Positions 8,292 through 17,198 are shown, counted from the stretch's first letter. The stretch is 64,000 bases of DNA from Microbacterium sp. LWH11-1.2 (GCF_038397745.1 NZ_CP151636.1:1-64000); one strand, 5' to 3'. Notes: generated by a model from the letters alone, not told the origin. Made by a program: numbers and translations.

Positions 8292-9058
8292 TGAGCGATA
8301 CGAAATCCGGCTTCTCGATCGAGCGTCGCGGCCTCGATCTGCGCTTCCGAAACGTCACCCTGAGCGCCCGTGAGTGGCTCGCCCCGGACTTCGTGCGGGT
8401 GCGGTTGACCGGGTCCGATCTCGCGGGATTCGACTCCCCCGGCTCGGACGACCACATGCGCCTGTTCTTCCCCGCCGGCCCCACGGGCTCGGTCGAGGAG
8501 CTGCGCGCCGCCCCCAGTCGCGAGTACACCCCGCTGGCATGGGGCGAGGACTGGCTGGACGTCGAGTTCGCCGTGCACGGCGATGCGGGGGTCGCGGCGC
8601 CCTGGGCGGCGAAGGCTCCGCTCGGCTCGTCGGTCGGTGTCGGGGGTCCGCGCGGATCCGCTGTCCTGGTCGGCACGCCCGGCTCCTGGCTGCTCGTCGG
8701 CGACGAGACGGCCATCCCCGCGATCCGCCGGTTCGCGGCGCTCATCCCGGTCGGCGCTCCGGCACGCCTCGTGATCGAGACCGTCTCCGCGGGCCGCGAG
8801 GTCGAGATCGACTCGCCCGTCGACATCGAGTGGCTCCACCGCGGCGACGCCCCCTCCGGCTCGGCGCTCATCGCGTTCCTCGAGTCACTGACCGCCGAAC
8901 ACGCCGTCGGCGAGGATCCGTTCGTCTTCATCGCCGCCGAGCAGTCGATCGTGAAGCCGTGTCGAGCGCTCCTCGAACGGTGGGGCGTCGATGCGTCGCA
9001 CGCCGTCGTGAAGGGCTACTGGAAGCGGGGCGAGGCCGAGTACCACGCCCCGCACTAG
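8291..9058 (+). CDS. Siderophore-interacting protein (ferric-siderophore reductase)
   Basis: 255 residues, SIP/ViuB family. The FAD-binding barrel is marked by FVRVRLTG and SREYTPLAW (the RxYTxR-type FAD motif), and the NAD(P)H domain by SWLLVGDETAIPAIRR and VFIAAEQS. It reduces imported ferric siderophore in the cytosol to release Fe2+, so it complements the importer encoded on the opposite strand. No ribosome site is visible before the ATG and the iron box abuts it, consistent with leaderless, iron-repressed expression. Confidence 0.92.
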   Translation: MSDTKSGFSIERRGLDLRFRNVTLSAREWLAPDFVRVRLTGSDLAGFDSPGSDDHMRLFFPAGPTGSVEELRAAPSREYTPLAWGEDWLDVEFAVHGDAGVAAPWAAKAPLGSSVGVGGPRGSAVLVGTPGSWLLVGDETAIPAIRRFAALIPVGAPARLVIETVSAGREVEIDSPVDIEWLHRGDAPSGSALIAFLESLTAEHAVGEDPFVFIAAEQSIVKPCRALLERWGVDASHAVVKGYWKRGEAEYHAPH

Positions 9059-9091
9059 TGCGACGTCCGCGGTCCCTGGAAGACTGGCGGC

Positions 9092-9496
9092 ATGGCTCTT
9101 CTCGATCACCTGGGCATCACCGTCGACGACCTCGAGCGCGGCCGGGCGCAGTTCCATCCGGTCCTCACGGCGCTCGGCTACCGCAGCGGCGGCGAAGACG
9201 ACCACTCGATCTCGTGGAACAACGGCGACGAGACCGAGATCATCCTCTACACGTGGGATGAGGACTCCGGTCCGCACCGGCACGGTCGCGTCGGGTGGCA
9301 GCATCTCGCTTGGGCGATGGACTCGCGGGACGCGGTCGATCGCCTGCACGCCCTGGCGCTGGACGCGGGGTGGACCGCCGTGCGCGACCCCAAGGAGTAC
9401 CCCCGCTACTCCGATCGCTACTACGCCTCGTTCGTCGAGGACGCCGACGGCATCCGCATCGAGTTCATGTACAACCCTCCGCGCGAGCAGGCTTGA
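9092..9496 (+). CDS. VOC family (glyoxalase-like) protein
   Basis: 134 residues. It opens LLDHLGITVDDLERG, has a second beta module HLAWAMDSRDAVDRLH and ends with EDADGIRIEFMYNPP, the metal-ligand strand of glyoxalase/dioxygenase folds. His8, the later His and the Glu in RIEFMY are likely metal ligands. Substrate cannot be told from sequence. It lies 33 bases after the siderophore-interacting protein and may be read from the same message. Confidence 0.8.
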   Translation: MALLDHLGITVDDLERGRAQFHPVLTALGYRSGGEDDHSISWNNGDETEIILYTWDEDSGPHRHGRVGWQHLAWAMDSRDAVDRLHALALDAGWTAVRDPKEYPRYSDRYYASFVEDADGIRIEFMYNPPREQA

Positions 9497-9522
9497 CGCC
9501 CGGGCGTGTCGCCCCCTAGTCT
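9493..9522 (+). promoter_or_regulatory. Promoter for the small ORF / rtcB leader transcript
   Basis: TTGACG at 9493-9498, an 18-base spacer and TAGTCT at 9517-9522, overlapping the stop codon of the preceding gene. Transcription should start near 9529, about 43 bases before the small ORF. Confidence 0.6.
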
Positions 9523-9571
9523 CGGAAAGCTGTGCCGACCGGCGCAGCACGCCAGCCGAGGAGACGACAGG

Positions 9572-9670
9572 ATGACCGCTCTGCGGAAACTCCCCTTCGC
9601 CACGGTCGAGGCGCTTCAGCCGAAGCGCAACGACCGTCACGAGTCGTACCCTCCGGCGCGCGCCGTGTGA
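9572..9670 (+). CDS. Small ORF of 32 codons in the rtcB leader
   Basis: It has its own GAGGAG ribosome site 8-13 bases before the ATG, a good promoter upstream and a strong terminator 17 bases after its TGA. The product is basic and Pro-rich with no membrane segment; no known family is recognised. The layout promoter - short ORF - terminator - rtcB is that of an attenuator, but it could equally be an independent small gene. Confidence 0.45.
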   Translation: MTALRKLPFATVEALQPKRNDRHESYPPARAV

Positions 9671-9686
9671 CAGCATCCGCTCTCGC

Positions 9687-9720
9687 AACGCCCCGCACCG
9701 TCAGGTCCGGGGCGTTTTCT
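9687..9720 (+). terminator. Intrinsic terminator between small ORF and rtcB
   Basis: Nine-base perfect stem AACGCCCCG/CGGGGCGTT (9687-9695 with 9708-9716), 12-base loop, then TTCT. It lies 52 bases before the rtcB start, so rtcB either has its own weak promoter or depends on read-through. Confidence 0.8.
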
Positions 9721-9771
9721 GTGGAGAGACCCCCTGACCTGTGGCTGCACACCACCACAAGGAAAGGAATC

Positions 9772-11001
9772 ATGGAGAGGCTCTCCGCACGGCTGCTGTC
9801 GTGGGCGTCGCTGATCGACGAGAAGACACTCGCGCAGGCGCACACCACGGCACGCATGCCGTTCATCCACCCGCACCTGGCGCTGATGCCGGATGCGCAC
9901 CTCGGCAAGGGGGCGACGGTCGGCTCGGTCATCCCGACGCTCGGCGCGATCATCCCTGCCGCCGTCGGTGTCGACATCGGCTGCGGCATGATCGCGGTCC
10001 GCACCCAGTTCACGAGAGGCGACCTCGAAGGTCGTGAGCTCGCGGAGCTCCGGGAGCAGATCGAACGCGCCATCCCGCTCTCGGCCGGCCGGTACAACAA
10101 CAAGGTCGTCACGACCGCCGAGCCCCGCATCGCGGAGCTCGAGGCACTGGCCGAGAAGAACGGGTTCGACCCCGCGCAGTACGCCGGGAACTGGCGCCTG
10201 CAGCTGGGCACGCTCGGATCGGGCAACCACTTCATCGAGGTGTCTGTCGACGAGCGGGACCGGGTCTGGCTGTTCCTGCACTCGGGATCCCGGGGCATCG
10301 GCAACAAGATCGCCATGAAGCACATCTCGGTCGCGCAGCGGCTATGGGCGGAGCGGGCCCACGCGCCAGAGGCTCCGCGCAGCGCGCAGCGATGGGTGGA
10401 GGAGGCGTGGGGATGGTGGATCGACCTCCCCGACCCCGACCTGGCCTACCTCGTCGAGGGAACACCCGAGTTCACCCGGTACATCCGAGAGCTGCGGTGG
10501 GCCCAGCACTTCGCCCTGCTGAACCGGGAGGAGATGATGGACCGCGTCGCGCGGCAGGTGTCCGAGTTCCTCGGGACGGCTGTCGACGAGCAGGAGAGGA
10601 TCAACTGCCACCACAACTTCACCGAGTCGGAGAAGCACTTCGGCAAGCAGGTGTGGGTGTCGCGGAAGGGTGCGATCCAGGCGGATGCCGGTCGGCCCGG
10701 ACTCATCCCCGGCTCGATGGGCACCGCTTCGTATGTGGTCGAGGGGCTCGGCGACCCGCAGTCGCTGAACTCGTCGCCGCACGGCGCCGGGCGGGAGTTC
10801 TCCCGGTCGACGGCACGGAAGACGTTCACGCACGAACAGCTGCGGGAGGCGATGACCGGGATCGAGTTCCGTGACACGGACGCCTTCATCGACGAGATCC
10901 CGCAGGCGTACAAGCCGATCGACCAGGTGATGGCGGATGCCGCGAGCCTCGTGTCGATCCGGCACACGCTGCGGCAGCTCGTCAACGTGAAGGGCGACTG
11001 A
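9772..11001 (+). CDS. rtcB: RtcB family RNA ligase (3'-phosphate/5'-OH)
   Basis: 409 residues from the ATG at 9772 behind AAGGAAAGGAA. Metal and active-site motifs are visible: MPDAHLGKG, GVDIGCGM (catalytic metal Cys), GSGNHFIE, LHSGSRGIG and INCHHNF, and near the end PHGAGREFSR, whose His is the guanylylated residue. The protein joins 2',3'-cyclic phosphate or 3'-phosphate RNA ends to 5'-OH ends with GTP and Mn2+, in tRNA or damaged-RNA repair. No archease gene adjoins. Ends before a strong terminator. Confidence 0.95.
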   Translation: MERLSARLLSWASLIDEKTLAQAHTTARMPFIHPHLALMPDAHLGKGATVGSVIPTLGAIIPAAVGVDIGCGMIAVRTQFTRGDLEGRELAELREQIERAIPLSAGRYNNKVVTTAEPRIAELEALAEKNGFDPAQYAGNWRLQLGTLGSGNHFIEVSVDERDRVWLFLHSGSRGIGNKIAMKHISVAQRLWAERAHAPEAPRSAQRWVEEAWGWWIDLPDPDLAYLVEGTPEFTRYIRELRWAQHFALLNREEMMDRVARQVSEFLGTAVDEQERINCHHNFTESEKHFGKQVWVSRKGAIQADAGRPGLIPGSMGTASYVVEGLGDPQSLNSSPHGAGREFSRSTARKTFTHEQLREAMTGIEFRDTDAFIDEIPQAYKPIDQVMADAASLVSIRHTLRQLVNVKGD

Positions 11002-11007
11002 CCGGAG

Positions 11008-11040
11008 GGGGCGGGCGGAGCAATCTCCGTCCGCCCCTTC
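11008..11040. terminator. Bidirectional terminator between rtcB and the MFS gene
   Basis: Thirteen-base stem with a single G-U type pair (11008-11020 with 11025-11037), CAAT loop. It lies in the 81-base gap between converging genes. Confidence 0.75.
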
Positions 11041-11082
11041 TCCGAATTCCGCCAGGGAGCTTCGCCTCCGGCGCGGCCGACG

Positions 11083-12543
11083 TCAGACCGCCGGTGCCGC
11101 CTCGGTCTCCACCGACCGATCCGTGAACGCCGCCTTCGGGACGAAGACGAGCAGCACGGCGGCCGCGAGCGCGGTGACACCGCACACGACCCAGACCGTG
11201 AAGTAGCCGGCGAGCGACCCCGCCGTTCCTTCCGTGGCACCGGCCGTGCTCGCGACCCCGTTCAGCAAGGCGATGCCGAAGACGCACGATGCGATCGCCC
11301 CACCCACCGTCTTCACCGAATTGGTCAGCCCGGTCGCGACACCGGTCTGCGACGCAGGCGCAGCGGATGCCGCGGCCGCCGGGAGCGCCGCGACCAGAGC
11401 GCCGGAACCGAGTCCGACGATCACCATGTTCGTGATCACCTGGGCGTACTCATGGTGGAAGGGCAGGAACAGCAGGAAACCGATGCCCACCAGCACGGAC
11501 GCCCCCATCAGCGTGAGGCGCGGCGACATCCGTCGCGCGATCGTCGGGAAGAGCAGGGCACCGGTGATCATGGCGATGAGGTAGACGCCGATGATGAGCG
11601 ACGTCGCGAATCCGGTCGTGCCGAGCCCGTAGCCGTACACCGTCGGATCGGTGCGCGCGAAGGTCGACAGCGGAGCCTGTGCACCCAGCACGCTCACCCC
11701 GAAGAGCCCGGCGGTCAGGAACACCGGGCCGAGCGCCGGCGACCGGAACATGCGCACGTCGATCAGCGGGTCATCGCACCGCAGCTCCCAGAGCACGAAG
11801 GGGATGACCAGCAGAAGCCCGGCGACGACCACGGCCCAGGACCAGGGGTTCGCGAGGCCGCCCTCGAGGCGCAGAAGGCTGAGTCCGCCGGTGAAGCACA
11901 CGAGCGCCAGCGAGATGAGAACGAGACCGACGGTGTCGAAGATGCCGCCGGTCGGATCGGGCGACTCCTTCACTCCGAACAGGATCACGAAGAAGCAGAC
12001 CACGATGAGCACCGCCGGAACCAGCAGCACGACGGTGAGCGGGAGCACGTCGATGAGCGCTCCACCCACGAGGGCGCCGATGATCGCGCCGCCTTCGAGA
12101 GCGGCCACGAGGAGTCCCGCGGCCTTCGCCGTGATCGACGAGCGCCCCTCCATCCGACGCGACCGCGACCAGATGAGGGCGATCTCCAGCGGGAGCCACA
12201 CGACGTAGAACCCCATGAGCGCCCAGGCCGCGAGGAAGACGCCGAACGAGTCGGTGAACGGCAGCACGAGCGCCGCCGCGGCCGTGAGGGCCGTCGAGAT
12301 CAACAGCATCCGCTTGTGGCCGACCATGTCGCCGAGCTTCGCGAACGCGGGGACGACGAGGGCCGACAGCATGAGCTGCGCTCCCTCGAGCCAGTTCACG
12401 TCGGCGTCGTGGATGCCCAGGTGACGGGCGATGTCGCTGAGCATCGGCGTGTAGTAGCCCTGCAGCACACCGCTGGTGAACTCCACGAAGGCGAGGAAGC
12501 CGACGACGACGGCGAGGGTTCCCAGCGTGCGGGTGCGCGTCAT
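11083..12543 (-). CDS. MFS transporter, DHA2-like drug efflux family
   Basis: 486 residues with about 14 hydrophobic segments. Motif A appears as AKLGDMVGHKRMLL and the early VNWLEGAQLMLSALVVPAF helix is typical of EmrB/QacA-like pumps. An AGGAGA ribosome site precedes the ATG at 12543. Expected to export small molecules with proton antiport; substrate unknown. No regulator is adjacent. Confidence 0.85.
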   Translation of the reverse strand: MTRTRTLGTLAVVVGFLAFVEFTSGVLQGYYTPMLSDIARHLGIHDADVNWLEGAQLMLSALVVPAFAKLGDMVGHKRMLLISTALTAAAALVLPFTDSFGVFLAAWALMGFYVVWLPLEIALIWSRSRRMEGRSSITAKAAGLLVAALEGGAIIGALVGGALIDVLPLTVVLLVPAVLIVVCFFVILFGVKESPDPTGGIFDTVGLVLISLALVCFTGGLSLLRLEGGLANPWSWAVVVAGLLLVIPFVLWELRCDDPLIDVRMFRSPALGPVFLTAGLFGVSVLGAQAPLSTFARTDPTVYGYGLGTTGFATSLIIGVYLIAMITGALLFPTIARRMSPRLTLMGASVLVGIGFLLFLPFHHEYAQVITNMVIVGLGSGALVAALPAAAASAAPASQTGVATGLTNSVKTVGGAIASCVFGIALLNGVASTAGATEGTAGSLAGYFTVWVVCGVTALAAAVLLVFVPKAAFTDRSVETEAAPAV

Positions 12544-12593
12544 CGCGTCTCCTGCTTCTCTCTAGCCCCGAGCAGATCGAGGGGCGGGTGAGA

Positions 12594-13943
12594 TCACTGT
12601 AGCTGCTCGAGGAGAGCGCGATGGAATCGCTCCCCGCGCTCCAGGGCGGCGATCTCGACGCTCTCGTCGACCCCGTGGATCGACGCCCGCTGCGCGTTCG
12701 ACATCTCCAGCGGCGCGAAGCGGTAGACCGCCGGCGAGAACCGATGCAGATGCCGTGAATCCGTCGCGGCCATCATCACGTACGGCACGGCGGGGACGCC
12801 CGGGTGGGAGACCTCGAGGGCCGACGCGAGGAGCGCGAACTGCGCGTTGTCGGTCGGTGACTCCGGGGACGGCTCGCTCGCCTCGACAACCTCGACGGCG
12901 ACGAGCGGGTCGCGGATGCGGCGTCGCACGCGGAACACCGTCTGACTCGTCGTCTCCCCCAGCGCGATACGGAGGTTCACGGTGGCGGATGCCTGCGACG
13001 GAAGCACGTTCGCCGCCGTGCCGCCGGACTGCATCGTCGGTGCGACGGTGGTGCGCACGAGAGCCGCAGGTTCGCCTCCGAGCGCGGCGAAGAGCCGGGC
13101 GGTCAGCAGCGGCGCCGCGCCGAGCAGACGCAGCAGGTGGCGGGCGGGGCCGGGCGTCTGCGCAGCCAGCTGCGTCAGCATCCGCCGGATCGCCGACGAC
13201 GCGTGCGGCCGGAACGTGGAAGGTCCGAGTCGGTCGACGGCGCGGGCGATACGCCGAACGGCCGTCAGCGAGGGAGGCGCCGAGGCGTGCCCGCCATCGC
13301 CCCGGGCCGACAGCCGCACGGTCATCACGCCCTTCTCCCCGACGCCGATCATCGCCGCCCGCCCCGGCACGAACGGCAGCGGCGCATCCACCACCGCTCC
13401 GCCTTCGTCGACGACGAGCCAGGGGACGATCCCGCGCTCGCGCAGCACACGTGCGATCTCCTCCGCCGCCCGCCCGTACGTCTCCTCATTGCCGCCGAAC
13501 GAGAGATAGACGTCGCGCGCCGGGACGAATCCATCGGCGAGGAGGTTCTCGACGGCCTCCAGCACCACGATCAGCGGACCCTTGTCGTCCAGCGCGCCGC
13601 GACCGTGGACGGAGCCGTCGGCGATCACCCCGGCGAAGGGCGGGTGCGACCAGTCGTCGCTCTCGTCGACGGGGACGACGTCGTAGTGCGCCATCAGCAC
13701 GAGGGGGCCGTCGGATGCTGCGCCGCGCCCCGCCCAGTGGAACAGGAGCCCGAAGTCCGTGTGCCGCTCCAGCCGCAGCGTCTCGTGCGTGAGCGGATAC
13801 AGCTCGGCGATCAGGGCGACGAAATCCTCGAACGGGCCGGAGCCGCGTTCCTCGAGCTCGGCCGACACCGTGGGCAGCCGGATCATCTGCGAGAGCCGGT
13901 CGGCGATGCCCGGGCGCACGGTCGCTGTGGTCACAGTCGCCAT
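12594..13943 (-). CDS. M20 family metallopeptidase
   Basis: 449 residues. Zinc-site motifs of the M20 (ArgE/DapE/carboxypeptidase S) family are present: LVLMAHYDVVPVDE (ligand His plus Asp), GALDDKGPL (bridging Asp), FGGNEETYG (catalytic Glu and ligand) and a C-terminal HGVDESVEI (ligand His). The lid domain lies around residues 190-330. No signal peptide, so cytosolic. Likely a dipeptidase or deacylase; substrate not predictable. Confidence 0.88.
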   Translation of the reverse strand: MATVTTATVRPGIADRLSQMIRLPTVSAELEERGSGPFEDFVALIAELYPLTHETLRLERHTDFGLLFHWAGRGAASDGPLVLMAHYDVVPVDESDDWSHPPFAGVIADGSVHGRGALDDKGPLIVVLEAVENLLADGFVPARDVYLSFGGNEETYGRAAEEIARVLRERGIVPWLVVDEGGAVVDAPLPFVPGRAAMIGVGEKGVMTVRLSARGDGGHASAPPSLTAVRRIARAVDRLGPSTFRPHASSAIRRMLTQLAAQTPGPARHLLRLLGAAPLLTARLFAALGGEPAALVRTTVAPTMQSGGTAANVLPSQASATVNLRIALGETTSQTVFRVRRRIRDPLVAVEVVEASEPSPESPTDNAQFALLASALEVSHPGVPAVPYVMMAATDSRHLHRFSPAVYRFAPLEMSNAQRASIHGVDESVEIAALERGERFHRALLEQLQ

Positions 13944-13959
13944 CGTAGCGAGCGCCCCG

Positions 13960-14841
13960 TCACTGCCACTGCGTGAGCTTGTCGGGGTTGCGGACGATGA
14001 AGATCTCGGTGATGCGATCGCAGGCGACGGCGAAGGACACGACCGAATCGGTGCGGCCGTTCAGCGTGGCCAGCAGCGCGATGCCGTCGGGCGTCTCCGT
14101 GGGGGTGAGCTCGATCCCCGGATTGAGATGCGGGATGCCGAGCAGGAACCGCGCGACCCGGTCCGGGCCGACCACGGGACGCCGCGCTGCGGACATCTTG
14201 CCGCCGCCGTCGGACCGCAGCACGACGTCGGGATCGAGCAGGGCGATGAGCCGCTCCAGCTCTCCGGTCGCCGATGCCTCGAGGAAAGCGCGCGCCACGG
14301 CGTCGTGCTGCTCTCGTGTGGCCATCCCGGCTCGACGATCCCGTACGCGCCGTCGCCCCTGCGAGGCGAGCTGGCGGACCGCGTCCTGGCTGCGGCCGAC
14401 CGTCTCGGCGATCTCGGCGAACGGCACGCCGAACACGTCGTGCAGCACGAACGAGACCCGCTCCGCCGGCGTGAGCGACTCCAGCACCACCAGCAGCGCC
14501 ATGCTCACGGACTCATCGAGCGTGACGCGCTCGAGCGGATCGAGTGGGGCGGAGGCCACGAGCGGGGAGCTGCGCGGGAGCGGTTCGGGAAGCCATGGAC
14601 CGACGTAGCTCTCGCGTCGCACCCGCGCTGATCCGAGGACGTCGAGGCAGACGCGCCCGGCGACGCGCGTGAGCCAGGCCGCCGGGTTGAGGATCTCGGC
14701 GCGCTCGTCCCCGGACAGGCGGTACCAGCGCACATACGTCTCCTGCACCGCGTCCTCGGCGTCGGCCACGGTGCCGAGCATGCGGTACGCGAGGGCGAGG
14801 AGGTTGCGGCGCTCGGACTCCAGCGCGTCGATATCGTCCAT
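13960..14841 (-). CDS. ECF RNA polymerase sigma factor, SigJ/ECF41 type
   Basis: 293 residues. Region 2 spans about residues 6-75 (LLALAYRMLGTVADAEDAVQ) and region 4 about 110-165 (LTPAERVSFVLHDVFG, VGRSQDAVRQLASQGRRRV). The remaining ~120 residues are a SnoaL-like domain ending in NPDKLTQW, which holds the NPDK motif characteristic of ECF41. In this group the C-terminal extension, not a separate anti-sigma factor, tunes activity, and the target is usually the neighbouring oxidoreductase or decarboxylase gene. Here that is the divergent gene at 14949. Confidence 0.9.
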   Translation of the reverse strand: MDDIDALESERRNLLALAYRMLGTVADAEDAVQETYVRWYRLSGDERAEILNPAAWLTRVAGRVCLDVLGSARVRRESYVGPWLPEPLPRSSPLVASAPLDPLERVTLDESVSMALLVVLESLTPAERVSFVLHDVFGVPFAEIAETVGRSQDAVRQLASQGRRRVRDRRAGMATREQHDAVARAFLEASATGELERLIALLDPDVVLRSDGGGKMSAARRPVVGPDRVARFLLGIPHLNPGIELTPTETPDGIALLATLNGRTDSVVSFAVACDRITEIFIVRNPDKLTQWQ

Positions 14842-14886
14842 CGCCCTCTATCCTGTCCCGGATCAGAGCATCCGTCGACACGGGCG

Positions 14887-14913
14887 CCTCACGTTTCCGG
14901 TGCCCGCGTCGTC
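14887..14913 (+). promoter_or_regulatory. Possible ECF41-type promoter
   Basis: CCTCACG at 14887-14893, 16 bases, CGTC at 14910-14913. This is a partial match to the ECF41 pattern TGTCACA-N16-CGTC and lies 35 bases before the oxidoreductase start. Four of seven bases match in the upstream element, so the call is tentative. Confidence 0.3.
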
Positions 14914-14948
14914 GAAGGAGTATGAGCCCGTATCGAGGAGAGTCCGTC

Positions 14949-15689
14949 ATGAAGATCGCCGTCGCAGGAGGAACCGGAGTCGTCGGCAGGCATACCGTCG
15001 AGGCGGTGCGGGCAGCCGGCCACGACGCCGTCGTGCTCAGCCGCTCGCACGGGGTCGATCTCGTGACCGGGAGCGGCCTGTACGCCGCCCTCACGGGTGT
15101 GGATGCGGTCATCGATGTCGCGAGCGTCGAGACGCTCAAGGCCGCGGAGGCGATCGAGTTCTTCACCGCCGCGACGGGGAATCTCGTCTCGGCCGCCGCG
15201 GACGCCGGCGTCTCGCACGTCGTGCTCCTCTCGATCGTCGGCATCGATCGCATCCCCTACGACTACTACGCGGGGAAGGTCGCGCAGGAGAAGGTGATCG
15301 AGGCGTCACGGGTGCCGTGGACGATCCAGCGTGCGACGCAGTTCCACGAGTTCGCGGCGCAGCTGTTCGCGCGGGCGAAGGTCGGCCACCTCCACATCGC
15401 CCCGAGGGCCCGCACCCAGCCCATCGCCGCTCGCGAGGTCGGCGAGCGCCTGGCCGCCCTCGCCGTCGACGAGCCACGGGGGAGGGTGGCGGACATCGCG
15501 GGTCCGCGCGAGGAGCAGCTCGCCGACATGATCCGCGCCTATGCGCGCGGACAGGGCTATCGCGGATGGATCCCGGCGCTGAACGTGCCGGGGCCGCAGA
15601 TGGCCGGCATGCGCGCCGGGGCCGCCCTCCCCGGGCCGGATGCCGTTCTGGGTCGACAGACCTTCGAGGAGTGGCTCGCCGCGCGCTGA
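14949..15689 (+). CDS. NAD(P)-binding atypical SDR (NmrA/epimerase-like)
   Basis: 246 residues from the ATG at 14949 behind GAGGAG. The start MKIAVAGGTGVVGRHTVEAV is a Rossmann glycine-rich loop; a YYAGKVAQEKVI segment holds the YxxxK pair. The family covers isoflavone-reductase and NADH-ubiquinone-like oxidoreductases that act on small molecules or sense NADP. Divergence from the ECF41 sigma factor makes it the likely target of that sigma. Confidence 0.85.
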   Translation: MKIAVAGGTGVVGRHTVEAVRAAGHDAVVLSRSHGVDLVTGSGLYAALTGVDAVIDVASVETLKAAEAIEFFTAATGNLVSAAADAGVSHVVLLSIVGIDRIPYDYYAGKVAQEKVIEASRVPWTIQRATQFHEFAAQLFARAKVGHLHIAPRARTQPIAAREVGERLAALAVDEPRGRVADIAGPREEQLADMIRAYARGQGYRGWIPALNVPGPQMAGMRAGAALPGPDAVLGRQTFEEWLAAR

Positions 15690-15718
15690 CGGATGCCGGG
15701 CGCGACGACAATGGAGGG

Positions 15719-16729
15719 GTGAGTCTCTTCACCTTCGCGCCATCGCGCGGTCCCCGGTGGCCGCTCGCGCTGCAGGCCGCGCTGGGCATCGGGGTTCCGA
15801 TCGCCGTGATGGCCCTTCTCGGTCAGCCGGCCCTCGGATACATCGCCGCGAGCGGTGCGTTCACCGTGCTGTACCTCGGCTCGGCGCCGACCGTCGATCG
15901 GGCACGAGCGCTTCCGCTGATCGCGGCCGGTCTCATGCTCAGCGCGGTGCTCGGCGTTCTCGTCGCAGAGAGCCCGTGGCTGGTGAGCGCCGGTGTCATC
16001 GTCGTGGCGGTCGCCTCCGCCGGGCTCGCCTTCGGCTTCCGTCTCGGCCCGCCGGGACCGCTGTTCTTCGTGCTGGTCTTCGGGCTCTCCGCGCACGTGG
16101 TGGCGGCCTCGGACGTGTCACCTCTCGTGTATGTCACCGCGCTCGCCGCGGGGTGCGCCTTCTCGTACGCCGTCGCCCTGACCCCGCTGCTGTCGGCGAG
16201 AGCACGCGCCAAGACCGCACGACGGCTGAACGCGCTGCTTCCCGGGCCCGCGCTCGACGCCGGATCCCGCGTGCTCCTGCTGCGCGTCGCCATCGTCGCG
16301 GTCGTCGGCGTGCTCCTCGGACTCGTGATCGACCCTGCTCGCACCTACTGGGTCGTCGGTTCGGCGGTCGCGGTCATCGGTGTCGCCGCGGCCCGAGGCG
16401 CGGCATTCCAGCGCGGGTTGCATCGTATGCTCGGCACCGTCGTCGGGGCCGGCGTCTACGCGGCTCTCGCCCTGTTGCATCCGTCCGGACTCCGGCTCGC
16501 ACTCCTCCTGGCCGCGCTGCAGTTCCTGATCGAGCTCGTCGTGGTGCGCCACTACGCCCTGGCGCTGGTGTTCATCACACCGCTCGTCCTGCTCCTCACG
16601 GGAGCCGCGACCGGGGAGATCGGCGCGATGGACGTCGCCGGAGAACGCATCGTCGACACACTCGTCGGGGCGGTGCTGGGCGCGGCATCCGGCCTGCTGC
16701 ATCCGCGGGTGATGCCCGAGAGCCGCTGA
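15719..16729 (+). CDS. FUSC family membrane protein
   Basis: 336 residues from a GTG at 15719 preceded by GGAGGG. Two blocks of hydrophobic helices are separated by a basic stretch at about residues 155-185 (ARARAKTARRLNALL), the two-module layout of fusaric-acid/aromatic-acid exporter-like proteins. The closing ERIVDTLVGAVLGAASG is a typical FUSC signature. Starts 30 bases after the oxidoreductase, so possibly cotranscribed. Confidence 0.78.
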   Translation: MSLFTFAPSRGPRWPLALQAALGIGVPIAVMALLGQPALGYIAASGAFTVLYLGSAPTVDRARALPLIAAGLMLSAVLGVLVAESPWLVSAGVIVVAVASAGLAFGFRLGPPGPLFFVLVFGLSAHVVAASDVSPLVYVTALAAGCAFSYAVALTPLLSARARAKTARRLNALLPGPALDAGSRVLLLRVAIVAVVGVLLGLVIDPARTYWVVGSAVAVIGVAAARGAAFQRGLHRMLGTVVGAGVYAALALLHPSGLRLALLLAALQFLIELVVVRHYALALVFITPLVLLLTGAATGEIGAMDVAGERIVDTLVGAVLGAASGLLHPRVMPESR

Positions 16730-16809
16730 GAGCGTCAGTTCTCCTCCCCAGAGCCTGCGGGATACGGCTTGTCCCCAACCGCTGCCGCAACACGCAACCC
16801 CTTGGCAGG

Positions 16810-17196
16810 ATGGCATCGTCCGAACAGAATGGGAGCGTGCCCGCCTTGACCGAACCTCAGACCTGGACCATGATCGGTGCCGTCATCGCTCTCATGTTCG
16901 GCATGCTCACGATCGTGTCGACGCTCTTCATCCGCATTCTCCGGGCGGAGATCAGCGGGTTGCGCGGAGAGGTGATCGGCCGGTTCGACGCTGTCGACTG
17001 GAAGTTCGAGTCCGTCAACTCCCGCTTCGACTCCGTCAACTCCCGATTCGACTCGGTGAACTCCCAATTCGACTCGGTGAACTCCCAATTCGACTCGGTG
17101 AACTCCCGATTCGATGCCATCGACTCCCGCATCGACGGGCTCGACCGAGACGTCCGCGCACTCGTGAAGCACACCTTCGGGCTGGACAGAGGCTGA
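16810..17196 (+). CDS. Membrane-anchored heptad-repeat (coiled-coil) protein
   Basis: 128 residues: a single membrane helix at about 21-43, then six consecutive heptads of the form N-S-(R/Q)-F-D-S-V (residues 63-104) and a basic tail ending VKHTFGLDRG. Phe and Val fall at a and d positions, so it should form a coiled-coil rod on one face of the membrane. The repeat is also exact at DNA level. A GTG at 16837 is an alternative start. Function unknown. Confidence 0.65.
   Translation: MASSEQNGSVPALTEPQTWTMIGAVIALMFGMLTIVSTLFIRILRAEISGLRGEVIGRFDAVDWKFESVNSRFDSVNSRFDSVNSQFDSVNSQFDSVNSRFDAIDSRIDGLDRDVRALVKHTFGLDRG
16996..17121 (+). repeat. Six tandem 21-bp coding repeats
   Basis: Units start at 16996, 17017, 17038, 17059, 17080 and 17101. 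Units 3 and 4 (17059-17100) are identical and unit 2 differs from them at one base, so this is recent duplication rather than only protein-level periodicity. Confidence 0.85.
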
Positions 17197-17198
17197 CG

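Noticed and set aside
11452..12591. Plus-strand frame of 379 codons opposite the MFS pump
   Set aside because: Composition is that of an antisense membrane protein; no ribosome site or promoter and no family resemblance.
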